Shown here: piece after piece, positions 1 to 11,600 of the stretch
Layout: every line of letters starts with the position of its first letter
Numbering within the stretch: the stretch's first letter is position 1
Source: Isoetes taiwanensis
Lineage: Eukaryota; Streptophyta; Lycopodiopsida; Isoetales; Isoetaceae
Assembly (NCBI GenBank): GCA_021234155.1
Contig: JAJEKV010000127.1
Span: forward strand, 593,310 to 657,309
DNA: 64,000 bases
Reading direction: 5' to 3'
Notes under the pieces: model-generated
Database searches by the model: none
Told to the model about the DNA's origin: nothing
Seen by the model: only the letters and a program-made list of their open reading frames with translations
Translations under genes and position numbers: made by a program

Positions 1-1330
1 AGGAAGGAGAACTGCCCCAAAGAGACAGCGATACCTCGACACTCCACAACAAACTCACAAAAAAACTGCAACTCTACTGCTGTACAAACCGACCATCACC
101 ATCTACAACACCCAAGAAATCCCGCCAAATGGCAAACTTCCGCTCTACTAATCCCGGGAACACCAGAAACCTGAGTCGAGGAATCAGAGAGGATGCAGGC
201 TGCTGAATCCCCTGAAAGATCCACAACCGTCACCGCTTCCAAATCAACCACACCAACCAAGCCACGCACAAATGCAAGGCTTCTCGCCGCAAGAATGGCC
301 AAGCACCAGATACACATGAAGCAAAGAATTGCCGGGCTAGTCAATCTCACTCAAACAGTAGCCGACCCAATCCCGGGCGTACCGCAAGTGAGGGCATAAA
401 ACCGCACAATGCTCCACGCCTCACGATGAAGGCCACAACAAGGGCAAAGAGGGCTCACACCCGCCCTAAACCCGACTCACAAGGACATTCACCCCGATCG
501 ATACGGTGCACCACCGCCACGTAGCACCCTAACCTTCGGTGGGGAAGTGAGCTCCATGTCCACGCCCAAACCGAGCCATCGAGAACCCGGAAAGCTGCAG
601 AGACCACTTGCACGAAAGGCGAGTGTCATGAATAGCCAACACCGGTAACAAGACCGCACAAAACAAGAAGACACAACATCCGGGATGAACCTTCCAAACC
701 CGCACCACCACATCATCCCGAGGGACTATAGGTATGTGTAGCGGAATACTCCCCGCCACTTGTTCCCGTGACCAGCGGTCCGCGCCCTTCAGCGAAAGTG
801 TGCTCGAAAGAACTCCCGCGGCTCGGTTGTCCACCCCAATACCAATCGTCCCAAGGTGAGCACAACGGCTTCGCCTCCACGGGAACTCAGCGTCCGAGAG
901 CATGCACGATGGCGACCAAGGGCAAGTGCGCAGGGGGTAGAGGAACCCACAAGAAAGGAGAAGAGTGGTGATAAACTGAGGCATAATCTAGCTGGAAGAG
1001 CACACGCACATGATCCCAAGCCCGCAACACCCCCGTGAGAAAAGGGGATGCATGTGGGAAAGGTCGGAGACCATACAACAGTGCCCAGGGCAACTCCACA
1101 TGCACAGACGGCTTCCCAAACGCCACACAATGGCTTAAGAGACCCTTAATAACGGCCACAGCACGAGGAGAAGATGCTCCATCCTGCAGAGCGCTCCAAA
1201 CAAACTTGGAGACCAACACCTTTCTATGCAGTGCCAAATCCAGAATGGCCAAGCCTCCATCCTCCCAAGGGCGGAGACACTTCCACCAAGCCACTTTAAC
1301 AACCGCCCCTTCATCATCCCAAAGATTGTA
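1..1330 (-). pseudogene. LINE ORF2 C-terminal fragment, decayed
   Basis: On the minus strand, frames from about 1317 to 887 read WWKCLRPWEDGGLAILDL and then LVSKFVWSAL. This is the stretch downstream of the reverse transcriptase in plant L1-type ORF2 (the W..L..P...GGLG..DL pattern). The polypeptide then passes through several frames with stops, so it is a pseudogene. Transcription would run toward base 1, so the RT core should lie to the right; it is absent, and homology ends near 1330. The 3' end is outside the window. GC content is visibly higher here than in the AT-rich DNA to the right, which supports a separate insertion. It differs in sequence from both larger LINEs in this window. Confidence 0.6.
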
Positions 1331-2400
1331 AAAAAGCTATATATAGAATATATGATTTCAATTTTATGGTTCAGGCTAAGAAAATTCTTCCTTCGTTTTT
1401 GTTTGTTCCTTGTTTCTAAAGTGTCTCCCGTCTTAGATTATATGCAAGTACGTATATTCTATCTACACTTGGTCTTCGAAATGGTTGGTAGGATTGACCT
1501 ACCATGAATCTATTTCTTAAGTCCCATTTATACAAGACTTTGCCATGTTTATTGCCGTGAAATAATAATCGTTTATTTAGATTAAACATAATGGTTTAAA
1601 AAGGATATGCAGACAAGTTTGAGAAACTAACAAAACTGTAGGAAGTAGAACAAAAAGAAGGAACTCTCCATTTTCATTAATACAACAAAATGTCCCATAT
1701 TGCAAGGACTACTCAATACTCAATTATTATTTTTGAGGGGTAACAAAATATAGAGAACTAGTAAATGCCCACCGTTGATGGGCTTTACATGTGATTGTTC
1801 ACCTTTTGTGATCATTCCATGTGATTGTTCATAAACAATGGGATAGTAATGTGTTACCAGTAGTTTGAGGAGCCCCATAAATATCAGATGCTATCACTTT
1901 TAAACCATGGGTATATCCGGGTCTTTAACATGTTAAAACGACCATATAGCCATGTTGACCCATATAGCCATATCTTAAGTCCGGCGCCAGAGTACCCCTG
2001 TCAGATTTTTCTCTTTTCTTCCTTGTCTCAGAGTATCTTTCTACTCTGGCCTGCCGCCTCATATGCAGACTTGCATTAACCATCCGCCCAGCTTTGCAGA
2101 TCAGAAGAATTGGTCGGTGCACTGCCAGACCGGATTTGAGCTTCACCGCCCTGGTTCGGGCAGAGTCGTTTCTAAAATAGATTCTTCTCCAATTATTGGA
2201 AACTGGTTCCAATTGATTGAAGCTGCTTATTTAAATATCTGATGCAATTAAAATCTGCAGATTCCAGATGTGGGCTGCCAGATTTAAGCATTGCTTTCAC
2301 AATGCAACTCTAGAAACAAAAATTTGAGATCCAAAGCCGCCACAGTTGGAAAATTTCATCCAATAGATTTTTTGTAAATGTGGGTCTAGAGCTTTGATTT
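1331..2400. other. AT-rich spacer, no gene seen
   Basis: No convincing reading frame or repeat pair is visible. A short motif (catgtgattgttca) occurs twice near 1790-1835. The part just before 2428 is presumably the old upstream region of the LRR pseudogene. Confidence 0.5.
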
Positions 2401-2427
2401 TGGATGGGTTTACTTGAATTCGTCACA

Positions 2428-3140
2428 ATGTGGGCACCAAAGCTTCGATTTTTTATCTGGACGATCGTTTTGTGCGCATTCTTCAGATGATTTTCCGGTC
2501 ATTGATTTGTCCAAAACAAATGCAATCTTCGATGCTCTTCATGCGATAAATGACACAGTAGATTGGAGAACTCTACTTCCAGGCGATTTCTACACCGGAG
2601 CACTGCATGGCATAAATTGCGATGTCTTCGCTGATCAAAACAATACACAAAAGATGCATATTGTAGAAATCAATCTGGGTTATGTTTCTGAAGCTGTAAA
2701 CAATCCAATCTGCACAAAAAAAATGCTACCTTCCATCCTTTGCTTTCCCATCTGAAGAAGCTCTTCATCTACCAGTGTTTTACAGATGCCTAGGTTCAAA
2801 TTCTGCACCAAATTTCTGATCTGGCCCCGTCGCTGCAGCATCTTGCATTTTTGTTCAATTCTCCTCGGGTGGGCTCAATTCCAGCACATATTTCTAATCT
2901 GACCCATCTAGAATGGATTGGTTTTTTGCAAAATGGTTTGGAAGGTAAGAATTGGGCAGTTTAACAAATCTGAAGCAGCTAGTAATCAGCCACAATAAGA
3001 TCACAGACGTAATTCCAGCCTCAATTGGAAAGCTAACAGATCTAGCAATTCTAGAACTAAGTGGGAACAAGATCACAGGGCAAATTTCATATATGAGTGC
3101 TCTGACGAAGCTGGTAAAGCTAGATTTAAGCCATATTTGA
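2428..3140 (+). pseudogene. Leucine-rich-repeat protein pseudogene
   Basis: An ATG at 2428 starts a hydrophobic signal-like peptide (MWAPKLRFFIWTIVLCAFF). A frameshift then leads into a cap domain (DFPVIDLSKTNAIFDALHAI and MHIVEINLGYVSEAV). After a second frameshift in an A run near 2720 come LRR units such as HISNLTHLEWIGFLQNGLEG, SLTNLKQLVISHNKITDVIP and LTDLAILELSGNKITGQI. The LxxLxxLxLxxNxITGxIP pattern is that of plant extracellular LRR proteins. I would place it near receptor-like proteins of the PII-2 type, but that is inference. An in-frame TAG and at least three frameshifts break it, and no kinase domain follows. Splitting by introns is possible, but the frameshifts are not at GT-AG borders. 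Confidence 0.65.
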
Positions 3141-3258
3141 TCCCAGAAAAATTCAGCCAGATCCTGGGTCAATTTGCATTCCGGATGGATCAGAGCTTGC
3201 AATTCCTTCTTGCCGGACTTGAGTATTCGCCAAATTCTTTCTTACTATTCTGCTTACT

Positions 3259-3529
3259 GGGTGTAAATTCTTTGGTGGTGTACAACTTTCCGCGATAGCA
3301 CTTAGCACATAAAGCACTTAGCTAATACAAAATTTGATATTACGAAATAATTATATTAGTTGGTCCCTCATTTTTCCTACTTTAATGTTTTAAAGACACG
3401 TTTATTATTTGCAATACTCAATTTTCAAACACAATATGCATGTCAAATTCATGTTGGATGTGAGATTTTTAGCAGTTAAAGCACTTATCTGGACAGTGCT
3501 TGTTGACCACCAGTAAAGAATTTACACCC
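3259..3529. mobile_element. 271-bp MITE, GGGTG termini, TSD TACT
   Basis: The left end is GGGTGTAAATTCTTT and the right end is the inverse complement of the same sequence. The flanks are TACT on both sides (3255-3258 and 3530-3533). Just inside the left end is a run of AGCAC/AAAGCAC motifs, and AAAGCACTT recurs near the right end. The 39.2-kb MITE has the same length, termini and motif layout. There is no coding capacity. The 4-bp TSD and GGGTG terminus match element B at 50.2-60.6 kb. Confidence 0.85.
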
Positions 3530-3899
3530 TACTGTCCTCTGAGAAAATCCGCATCCTCCATGAATAAACAAATCCCTCTTCATATCTGCCCCATTTTTTG
3601 TCCTTCTTTTCTTATGGTCTAATCTGTAAGAAAAGATAGGTTCCTCTTCCCTGCATGGAGGGGTATTCAAAGAAACATTATTCCGGCAAGGATCCAAAGA
3701 AATATTACTTCGGCAACGATCCAACAATTTTGGGGGAAACTTAGATGCGGTTTTTTTCCGAAGTGTTTTGGGTGTTCGTTACCAAAAATTGAGATATTCT
3801 TGTGCGGGAAACACCTGGTACGGCACTACCATACTTCATTGTGAAGGCGGGAAGACAGAGTAGTAGAAGAGGAAAGAATAGAGCATTCCCGCAGCAGAC
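3530..3899. other. Leader region of the small gene at 3900
   Basis: No gene. A short duplicated phrase (ccggcaaggatccaaagaaa and a near copy) lies near 3685-3725. The sequence presumably contains the promoter and 5' leader of the gene at 3900. A GGGTG sits at 3770 but I could not find a matching inverted partner. Confidence 0.4.
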
Positions 3900-4424
3900 A
3901 TGGTAACCACGAGGCTTCAACAGGGAGAAAATGGCCTACGCATGCAGCGAGCACTATCTGAATCGCTTCTGGATAGACTGAATGACATACAGAAGGAGAT
4001 CTTAAGAAATTTCAAGAAAAGACATAGCAACGAGTTCCGAAGCTGCGTTAGTCGACTAAAGAAGGTAGAGGCTCATACAGGAGGAGCTAACGAGGAGGCA
4101 GACGCAATGGGGAAGCAAGAACAAGTAGATTACATTCTACAGCTGAAAAGGGAAGTAATCAGATGCAAGGCACTGGAAGTAATGCTGAAAACGACAGAGT
4201 TGTGGCTGAACAATGATCTCAAGTGCCATTTCGAGAGAAACTACCACCTCTTCCAACAGAAAAGGGAAGCACATGTGCTGTTATTGCTGGACAGGACGCA
4301 ACACAATGCAAAAGTACTCGACAAAATCTTAGCGATCTTCGGCAACAAACTGGAATATTCACTCACACTGGCGGACATGATATCCGAAAATGAAAGCGGA
4401 CCATTACCGATTGGATCAATATAG
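3900..4424 (+). CDS. Small charged helical protein of a transposon-borne family (unknown function)
   Basis: An intact 174-residue frame from ATG to TAG. I do not recognise it as a named family. It is rich in K, R, E and Q and predicted by eye to be mostly helical: residues 20-55 (RLNDIQKEILRNFKKRH) and 75-100, followed by a conserved-looking core (QKREAHVLLLLDRTQ) near residue 125 and LTLADMI at the end. A decayed paralogue lies inside element B at 52081-52689, where QKREAHVLVLLDYTN, TLDEVLNVLG and LTMQDLIEAQ align in order with the same spacing. Having a copy next to or inside both large elements argues that this is a mobile-element accessory gene. It is the only uninterrupted gene of element A. 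A DNA-binding or coiled-coil partner role is possible but not shown. Confidence 0.7.
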   Translation: MVTTRLQQGENGLRMQRALSESLLDRLNDIQKEILRNFKKRHSNEFRSCVSRLKKVEAHTGGANEEADAMGKQEQVDYILQLKREVIRCKALEVMLKTTELWLNNDLKCHFERNYHLFQQKREAHVLLLLDRTQHNAKVLDKILAIFGNKLEYSLTLADMISENESGPLPIGSI

Positions 4425-4917
4425 ATGCAGGTGGTTTGCTTGTAGACCAGTGCTTCTTCACTTTTTGTTCATGATTTGTTTGAACACTTCATGAAGTACA
4501 AAGTTAAGATATATTTGCAAACATTACTTGTATTCGTTCTATTGGTATGCTTTTAAACAGATCTACATGTGAAACCCCGCTTCTTCACTTATTTTTGATA
4601 CTTTGTTTTTACAGTTCATAAAACATAAAGTTCAACAATATTTGCAATCATGAGTTGCATGCGTAAGAAATATCGATCTAAGATAGGAACTACCAATCCA
4701 TGTCATTCTTCTTCTGTCTCGTCATCTACATAAATGCATCGTCTTATCCTTTTTTTTGCTGGTAACAAAATAGGTGACTCAATCAGCTCCATAAGATAGG
4801 CTGCTTGAGCTGCATAAGGTGGCAGCATGCTGTTGGTAATGGCAGGTCAGTTAGTTATGTATGTGAAAAAAAAAAAAAACAATGAAAGTACTTGAAATAT
4901 TTCTGAATGAAATACAA
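4425..4917. other. Spacer between convergent genes
   Basis: The two flanking genes converge here, so this is 3' untranslated sequence. It contains a 14-base A run near 4867 and no reading frame of interest. Confidence 0.5.
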
Positions 4918-7900
4918 CTAGTCATCTGGTTCATCCACATCCTCGGCCACAATGTCTGCTTCATCAACATTTCCAGAAATATCTTCAAAGGCATGGTCTT
5001 TGACAATTATATCCTCATTGTTTGCGTATTTGTATGACAGACGATTGTCTTTGACATCTTCATACATGTCTCGGTCTTGCTCTAGGCCATAATAATGTCT
5101 ACCACGAATGGCACATGCCTCCATGAGTGAACCAACACCAGGCATTAGATCCAACACCAATGAATTTGCGGGGGAAAAGCTGGATACAATGAACTCCATG
5201 AAACGGACTGATTTTTCAAGATTACACCTGTCATTTTTTTTCTTCGATACAAATAACTTCTCTTCATCTGGCAGGTAATGCACAAGTGTTGATGCATGTG
5301 ATTAAGGTCTGCACTGCTGAAGACATTCTTAGTGATCCGTGGTGTTTTCAGCCCTGCCCTGGAATACACTGATAAGCAGAGGTGGTTATTGTTAATTGTA
5401 CCAAGTTCATCTGTAGTGACACCAAAGGGTGTGGAACTGTATATATGGTACAATCTCCTTTTCTGCAAATTTCTTTTCTTTGCATTGAAATCGATATTCG
5501 GTAGTTGATCATCCGTGCATATGACTATGAAGAAGCCATTGTCATTCATACATAAGTTTGCAATGGCAGTGATGTTTTCAATGAAAATGGGGTTGCAGGA
5601 ATTCCACTGTGGAATTGTGGAATGACCACATGTTGGTAATTGATTTGTAGGAAGATCACAGAAAATAATGTGGCAGCCCCAATCCCTGTACTTACCATTC
5701 CTTTTGTAAGCATGTTCAGATAACTTAATCTGTTTTCCAAAATCTCGAAGTACCTTAAAAATTGATGACTCGGAATCTGAAGTGAAACTTGCTGTTAAAG
5801 CAGATGCACTTGCCCATACATAACCTATAGAGCAACCACCATATTTTATTGAATCATGCTCAGCAGGATCTCCATGTCCTGATACTATATTATTCTTACT
5901 AGATCTGTTGACGTTCACATCCAGGGTATCATCTATATTTTCCAAGTTCTCTACATTCTCTTCATCTGAAATGAGAATTTCGTCTACTCTTTTTGTTTTT
6001 TTTTTTTTAACTTCTCCTTGCGTTTTCTTTTTGTATTTTCCATCTCTGGACTTGACACATCTTTAGAATTTGATGGCTTATTTGAGTCTATATCTGTTTG
6101 AGAACATACTGCCCATGTATCCTTCTCTTCCTTTGGATACTCACTTTCTGGAAAGTCTAACCACCAGGGACACTCCTCAATTTCAAATTCTACTAACCTC
6201 GTATTGAATCTCATATTGAGATTATCTGAGTACATCCATCCTTGATCGTCAGTTTGCTTCCATGGCAAGACAGCATTTGGTAGTTTGTCAACGTATTTCC
6301 TCTGAATAGCATGCTTGATGTACCTGGAATTGCCAATAAAGAATAACTTTTAGTGAACCAATAAGTCTTGAATCTTACTCAACAAGATTATATGCCAGAT
6401 TACCTGAAGACCGTTCTTTTAGCACAATTGAGAAGATCATGTGCATTATCCTAAGCAACTGTGTGGGACATGTGCTTTTCATTGTTCACGAATATTTTTT
6501 TCCTGTACTCCATTTTCATGTAATGGAACCAGGTATGAACAGTTTCTGTGGTGTTCTCTAAATGAACAAATTCAGGCTCATCCTCTTGTATGGCATTTAG
6601 AACTTCCTTGCTTTTTTTCAGTAAATGCTTCAACCAAGTTTCTTTTTTGATCCATTCATGGAAATCCCTGTCATTACCTGGCATTCTGTAGCTATTCAAC
6701 AGGTTTGAATATCCAATTGTTTCTAACATCATTGTCTACTGTTGCCTTGGCCATATCATATAACTTTTCTAGTGTTAGTTTGAAAACTTTTGTGCTGACA
6801 TCTTTGGAGGTTACTGCCTTAAGCCATGTTGGTCCCAAGCTAGGACAAACTATTGCTAAGTATTTATGTAGCTTGTTTGTCCATCTTCTTCTAACTTTCT
6901 TCTCGGATTTTTCTCGTGCTTTTAACTCTGGCATTTTCTGGGTGTGGACCTTCAGCAACAATTCAATGTCATTTTCAATATTAGCCTACAAATAGTTGCT
7001 GCCAGTTTCCACAATAATCATAATATTGGTTTGAGTGCCAGATTTAACTTACTTTATATAAGATTTGTGCTAGCATGAATCTAGTCAGAGGGTACCAAGG
7101 TTCCTCTCCTAGCACTTTCACTTCTTTTGTTCGAGCTTTTGCTATTTCTTCTTCTGTCACTTCTTTGGTAAACTCTCAAGTCTCTGGTTGCCACTTTGTG
7201 CACTGCATACAAAATATCCTTAAGTGTCTCTCTTACAACTCCTTTTTCGTTCAGTCTACATGGAAAAAACATTCATTTAGTACAAGTAATGGCAAATGAT
7301 TGATTCTAGTTCCAATTCTGAACTTACTCATTAATTCTTCTCATTGCGGTTATGAGTTCAGCCTCTCTTTTTCTATCGACCTCCACAAAGGTTGCTTGAA
7401 CTCTAATGTGCATGTTCGGGGCATATGTATATCTTTCAGAATTTTCCTGCATCCATGCATTGGTACGATGGTTCCCATCCCAACACAAGAACATTTTACC
7501 CGATAGATCTGACCAATGCGGATTATTGGAAAGTTCCTGCTCAAAATTTTCATTCTCCACTTGCCAATTGTCATCCCAAGAACTGATCAATTCCTCGGTA
7601 ACAGGAGTCTCTTTACCCTTAGGTCCCTTTATAGACAATATGAATTGTCCCTTTTGCATAATATAACCGTCTCTTCGTAGAGTATCACGCAACTGTTGGC
7701 AACCATTCTCACAGCCTCGTGTATTTGTATTCTGCATAATGGAATAAGGGGTGGAGGAGATTCCCTGTTAATTTTGTAGCTCCTTTAATGTCTGTGATAC
7801 TTGATTAACAATGAATGAAGCTGGTAGCTCGTCATTGTCTCCTTTACATTGTTGTGTGGCCCCAACACTATCCCCTCCCTGTTGTTGCATGACATCAATG

Positions 7901-8304
7901 GTTTCTCCTTTACCTTCATCCGAGTTTACCACATTATCATCTTCCTGAATTTCACAATTATGGGGAATGGCCACATGAAGATGAGGTTCAGTAGCATCTA
8001 TTGCATCATAGTTAGTACTATGGGAGGCCATGTCTGTGCCAATGTCAGTAGCCTCTGAAGTCATCTTTCTGTCAGTAATAATAGAATCTGATTGGGCGAT
8101 AATCAGAGAGTGAGAACTTTCTCCAGAGTTTGTTGTTGTTGTCCTTTGTTTTCGAGGCTTTCTTGGTGGAGTTTTCATGCGCTCAAAGACTGGACCTTTG
8201 TAGTCAAGATTCTTGCGGGTGAAGTACATAATCTTCAACTGCGGCAACATTGAAGTCATCAGGGAAAAAAAAATATACATCAGGAATGCAGTAAAATACT
8301 CGGT
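4918..8304 (-). pseudogene. DNA N6/N4-methyltransferase-like gene of element A, decayed
   Basis: The minus strand reads from about 8304 to the TGA region at 4918 through several exons. The N-terminal part (to about 7325) contains FLCWDGNHRTNAW, which recalls the ParB/Srx-like DGNHR loop. The middle is helical (EEEIAKARTKEVKVLGEEPW, RRRWTNKLHKYLAIVCPSLG). The C-terminal part carries DWGCHIIFCDLPTNQ, read as motif IV (DPPY-like), followed by FSPANSLVLDLMPGVGSLM and GRHYYGLEQD, read as motif I (FxGxG-like). Order IV then I is that of beta-type DNA amino-methyltransferases; DPPY is degenerate. Splice sites fit at 7325/7270 and near 7045 and 6395. An in-frame TAA at 7768 and TAG at 6448, with frameshifts near 7130, 6715, 5990 and 5290, make it a pseudogene. 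Domain calls come from motif reading only. Confidence 0.6.
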
Positions 8305-8310
8305 CAAAAC

Positions 8311-8600
8311 TCAGTCAAAACTCGAACGGCACCGTTCAAGAAATTGTGGACATATTGAATAGGCTAATTCGAACATAAAACTGTACCATGAAAACTCGAA
8401 CGGCACCGTTCGAGGAATTGTTGATAGCTTGAATAGGCTTTCTTGAACATAAAACTGTGTCATGAAAACTCGAACGGCACCGTTCGAGAAATTGTGGATG
8501 GCTGGAATAGACTTTCTTGAACATAAAACTGTGTCTTGAAAACTCGAACGGCACCGTTCAAGAAATGAACGAACTTGAGAAAACTTGAGAATGAAATGTT
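8311..8600. repeat. Four 74-bp tandem repeats with the palindrome GAACGGCACCGTTC
   Basis: The dyad GAACGGCACCGTTC occurs at 8324-8337, 8398-8411, 8472-8485 and 8546-8559, exactly 74 bases apart each time. The rest of the unit (ttgaacataaaactgtgtc and so on) is also repeated with few changes. The array lies between the divergent methyltransferase and transposase genes. It could be a regulatory array, a transposase-binding array or part of a first intron of the minus gene (an acceptor-like TTGCCGCAG follows at about 8247 on the minus strand). Confidence 0.9.
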
Positions 8601-8637
8601 CGCATTGCAGTGGAAAGAAAAAATATGATATCAACCT

Positions 8638-11600
8638 GTGTTCTTGCTCTCCGGCCTTGGTGACGGATCAATCGAAGAGCACATCATCCGCTTTGGGTAT
8701 AAGGTTTACTGTTCAACCGATTCAAATGTTTTAATGAAAACACCCACTTATTATAATCAGGTGAGAACACTAAAATGCATTATTTCTTTGTTGGTGGGAT
8801 TGAAATTCGCTAGCCGTTGGAAATGTAACTGACAGTAGTGCACCAGTGAATTACGCAAACATAATTTTTAATTAACCGTTGGGACTGTCATATTAAACGA
8901 GTTTAAACGGGAGTAAAAATGTTACTTTGCCATATGGCGTCTTATCTCACAGTGAAAGCTTCAGGTCTACAACAAATACTGCTGCTTCCTTTCCAAAATG
9001 GAGTATGTGAGGTTAGTACAGCAGATTTGTCTAGAACTTTCAATGTACTACCTAGCAATTTATGTATGATTCAAAGTTCGACAGATGTGGAATCCAATGT
9101 AGCTAGCACTGTGGTTGTTGAATCTGTTAGTGCTTCTGGACTAGGAATTTTTAAGGTTGAGGAAAGAAATGGCACGGTTGTGGAGGTACATGTATGGTAT
9201 TCCTGCAGAAGGCAAATCTCCTCTATGTCCAGTTGTCCTTGATTCACCACATTCTTCCAATGGAGCAACTACATCCCAATGCACTTCTACGTACTTAAAG
9301 ATAACATCATGTCCCATTAATAGCAAACTTAAAAAATTGTTATTGGAAATTGGAAAACCAAGGCAGGTGGAATGTTTGCCGCAATATTATAATGGAAAAA
9401 TTGTTTTTGAGTTGCCAGGTCAGTCCATCAGTAAAACCCCGATGGAAGGTATGCAACATTCGGTTGATCCACACGTATGGACGCATGCCAACAGGACTGA
9501 CATACCTAGTTTTGATGGGACAGTAAGATTATCATATTGTGGTCGCCACTTGCAATGTAAAAACATGTCCTGTGATCATTTATTGACTAAAGGCAACCAA
9601 AATGAGTTGCACTGGAGAGGTGCATTGCAGAGAAGACCTGAGATTGATGAACTCACTTCATTCCATGGATCTATAAGTTGTGAATATTGTCATCTGCCAC
9701 CTACTTGTGTGGCACGTTGTCTGGTATCCATGTTGCTTGCCTAACAGAATCTCAGAAACAAGGCTAGCTGTCCATACTGGTGAGCACACACATCCCATTA
9801 AAAGGGCAGAATGCAGAAGTCAAGTCAAGCGGATGAGGGACTTAGTTAACTCAGACACAGCCTTATATCTTGGTGGGCCTAGACATAAACAGAATGAATT
9901 AGCTATGGATGAAATTGTTCGTTCAATTATGGGCTCCTCAGAGGGAGACAGTGTTGAGAAGATGGATACAGATCAAATAAACGAGTTGTTGACAAGGTTG
10001 GAACCATTATGCAATCAGAGAAGGTATGCGATTGATATTACTTAATAAATTATATTAAGAAGTTATTTGACATGAAGAATATTGCTTGTGTAGGTTGAAG
10101 AGATGGATTGATGATGCGAGGAGAAGAAATAGGCAATGTACAGATGATATTTCTGGTTTATTGGAGTTAAAGAAAAGAAGCAAATATGAATATTTCCATG
10201 GATCTAAATTCCCTTACCAGCTACATGATCCGCTAAATAAACGCTGTTACATTTTCAAAATGTCTACAACTGGTTCTGGATCAGGGGTTGATTTGGTCAA
10301 CAGGATGAGACCAACGGGTGATCTTAGCAACAGTTGGGTGCATTTTGATCACGTCAAACGAAGGGTGGACAACCTTAGCTTGTCATGTGTATGATCACAA
10401 GTAAGCGGTTTGCGAAAATCAAATGAAACAAGTTCATTGATAAGTTTTTAACATGTTTGTTTTACGCGCAGAATTAAGGCCCTATTGACAATTGCGGTTT
10501 GTGACATGAAGACAGAAGATGCAGAGGCACAGAAAAAGTTTTGGAGGAAGCTTAATAAGGTTATGGTAGCAAAAGGTTTTTCAAAAGCCGAGTTTTTTGG
10601 GTTCATGGCAGATGAAGCTCAACCTAATTGGATTGCAGTCAGGGAGGTTTTCTTCAATGGGGAAACTAGACCCGAAAAAGAGCATTCTGTTACTTCCATT
10701 TCGAACAATGCATGCATCGACATACAGAATATTGGGACGCCCATAAGGATTTGTGTAGAAAATGACATCAATCAGCAACTGAGGAGGAAGCAGATAAAAT
10801 ATACCACTCAATAATGGATTGGTGGGTGGGCAAGACTACAGACAATCATATTAAAGTTTTGAGTTCTTGGCTATCATGGTGGCATCATAGGGTAAGCAGA
10901 TGGGGTAGGTTTATGGTCAACAAACAGAATTGGCAGACAGCAATACATATTCCACAAACAAACTTATTAGAGGCAAAGCACGAGAGTTGGTTAGTAGCAT
11001 CAGGAAACAAGAATAATTTTTCCTTGTATGATGCCTCCCTCTTCGATCTCCCAGAAGCTGTTCTTCAAAGTACCAAATACAAATCATTTCTAGACTGCAA
11101 CTACTTGGGTACTGGTCCAGGTGTGTCAGATCTTTTTAATAGACTACAAAATCATCAAAGCAGTGGTGCTAAGTTTAAGGAGGTAACCAACGTTATAAAC
11201 TTGGAAGCTGAAATGGCAGGCTTTGAAGAGCATGACAGCAGTGCAGGAGGTAACTTGAAGACTGTGTACAAGAAGCAACGTTCCATAGACATAGTTGATC
11301 TCACAGCAGAATCAGGAACTCATCGTCCCGACAAGCATGCAATTAATGTTAGCAGAGTACGTAAGGATGATCCTGTAGTGAGGACTCTTTTCAATGGTTC
11401 TTTGGAAGAGAAGACTGTGCACAGGTCTCTTTGGGCTATTTGATAAACAGAAGCAGGCAGTAAGGTCCGGTGTCAAGGGAGGAAGTCAGAACATGGAAAA
11501 AAAATGTAATAATCCAATTAATGCGGGTATTCAACCAACAGCTGCTCCTTGCTTTTATGGTTTAAGAGAATTCCGGGGACAACGAGTTTCACAAATGATG

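Noticed and set aside
193-1130. Plus-strand frames in the first kilobase
   Set aside because: They are antisense to the LINE remnant and lack any family signature.
3770-3774. GGGTG as left terminus of element A
   Set aside because: No inverted CACCC partner with a matching 4-bp flank was found to the right of 21.5 kb; a GGTGTTC-like partner near 21770 has non-matching flanks.
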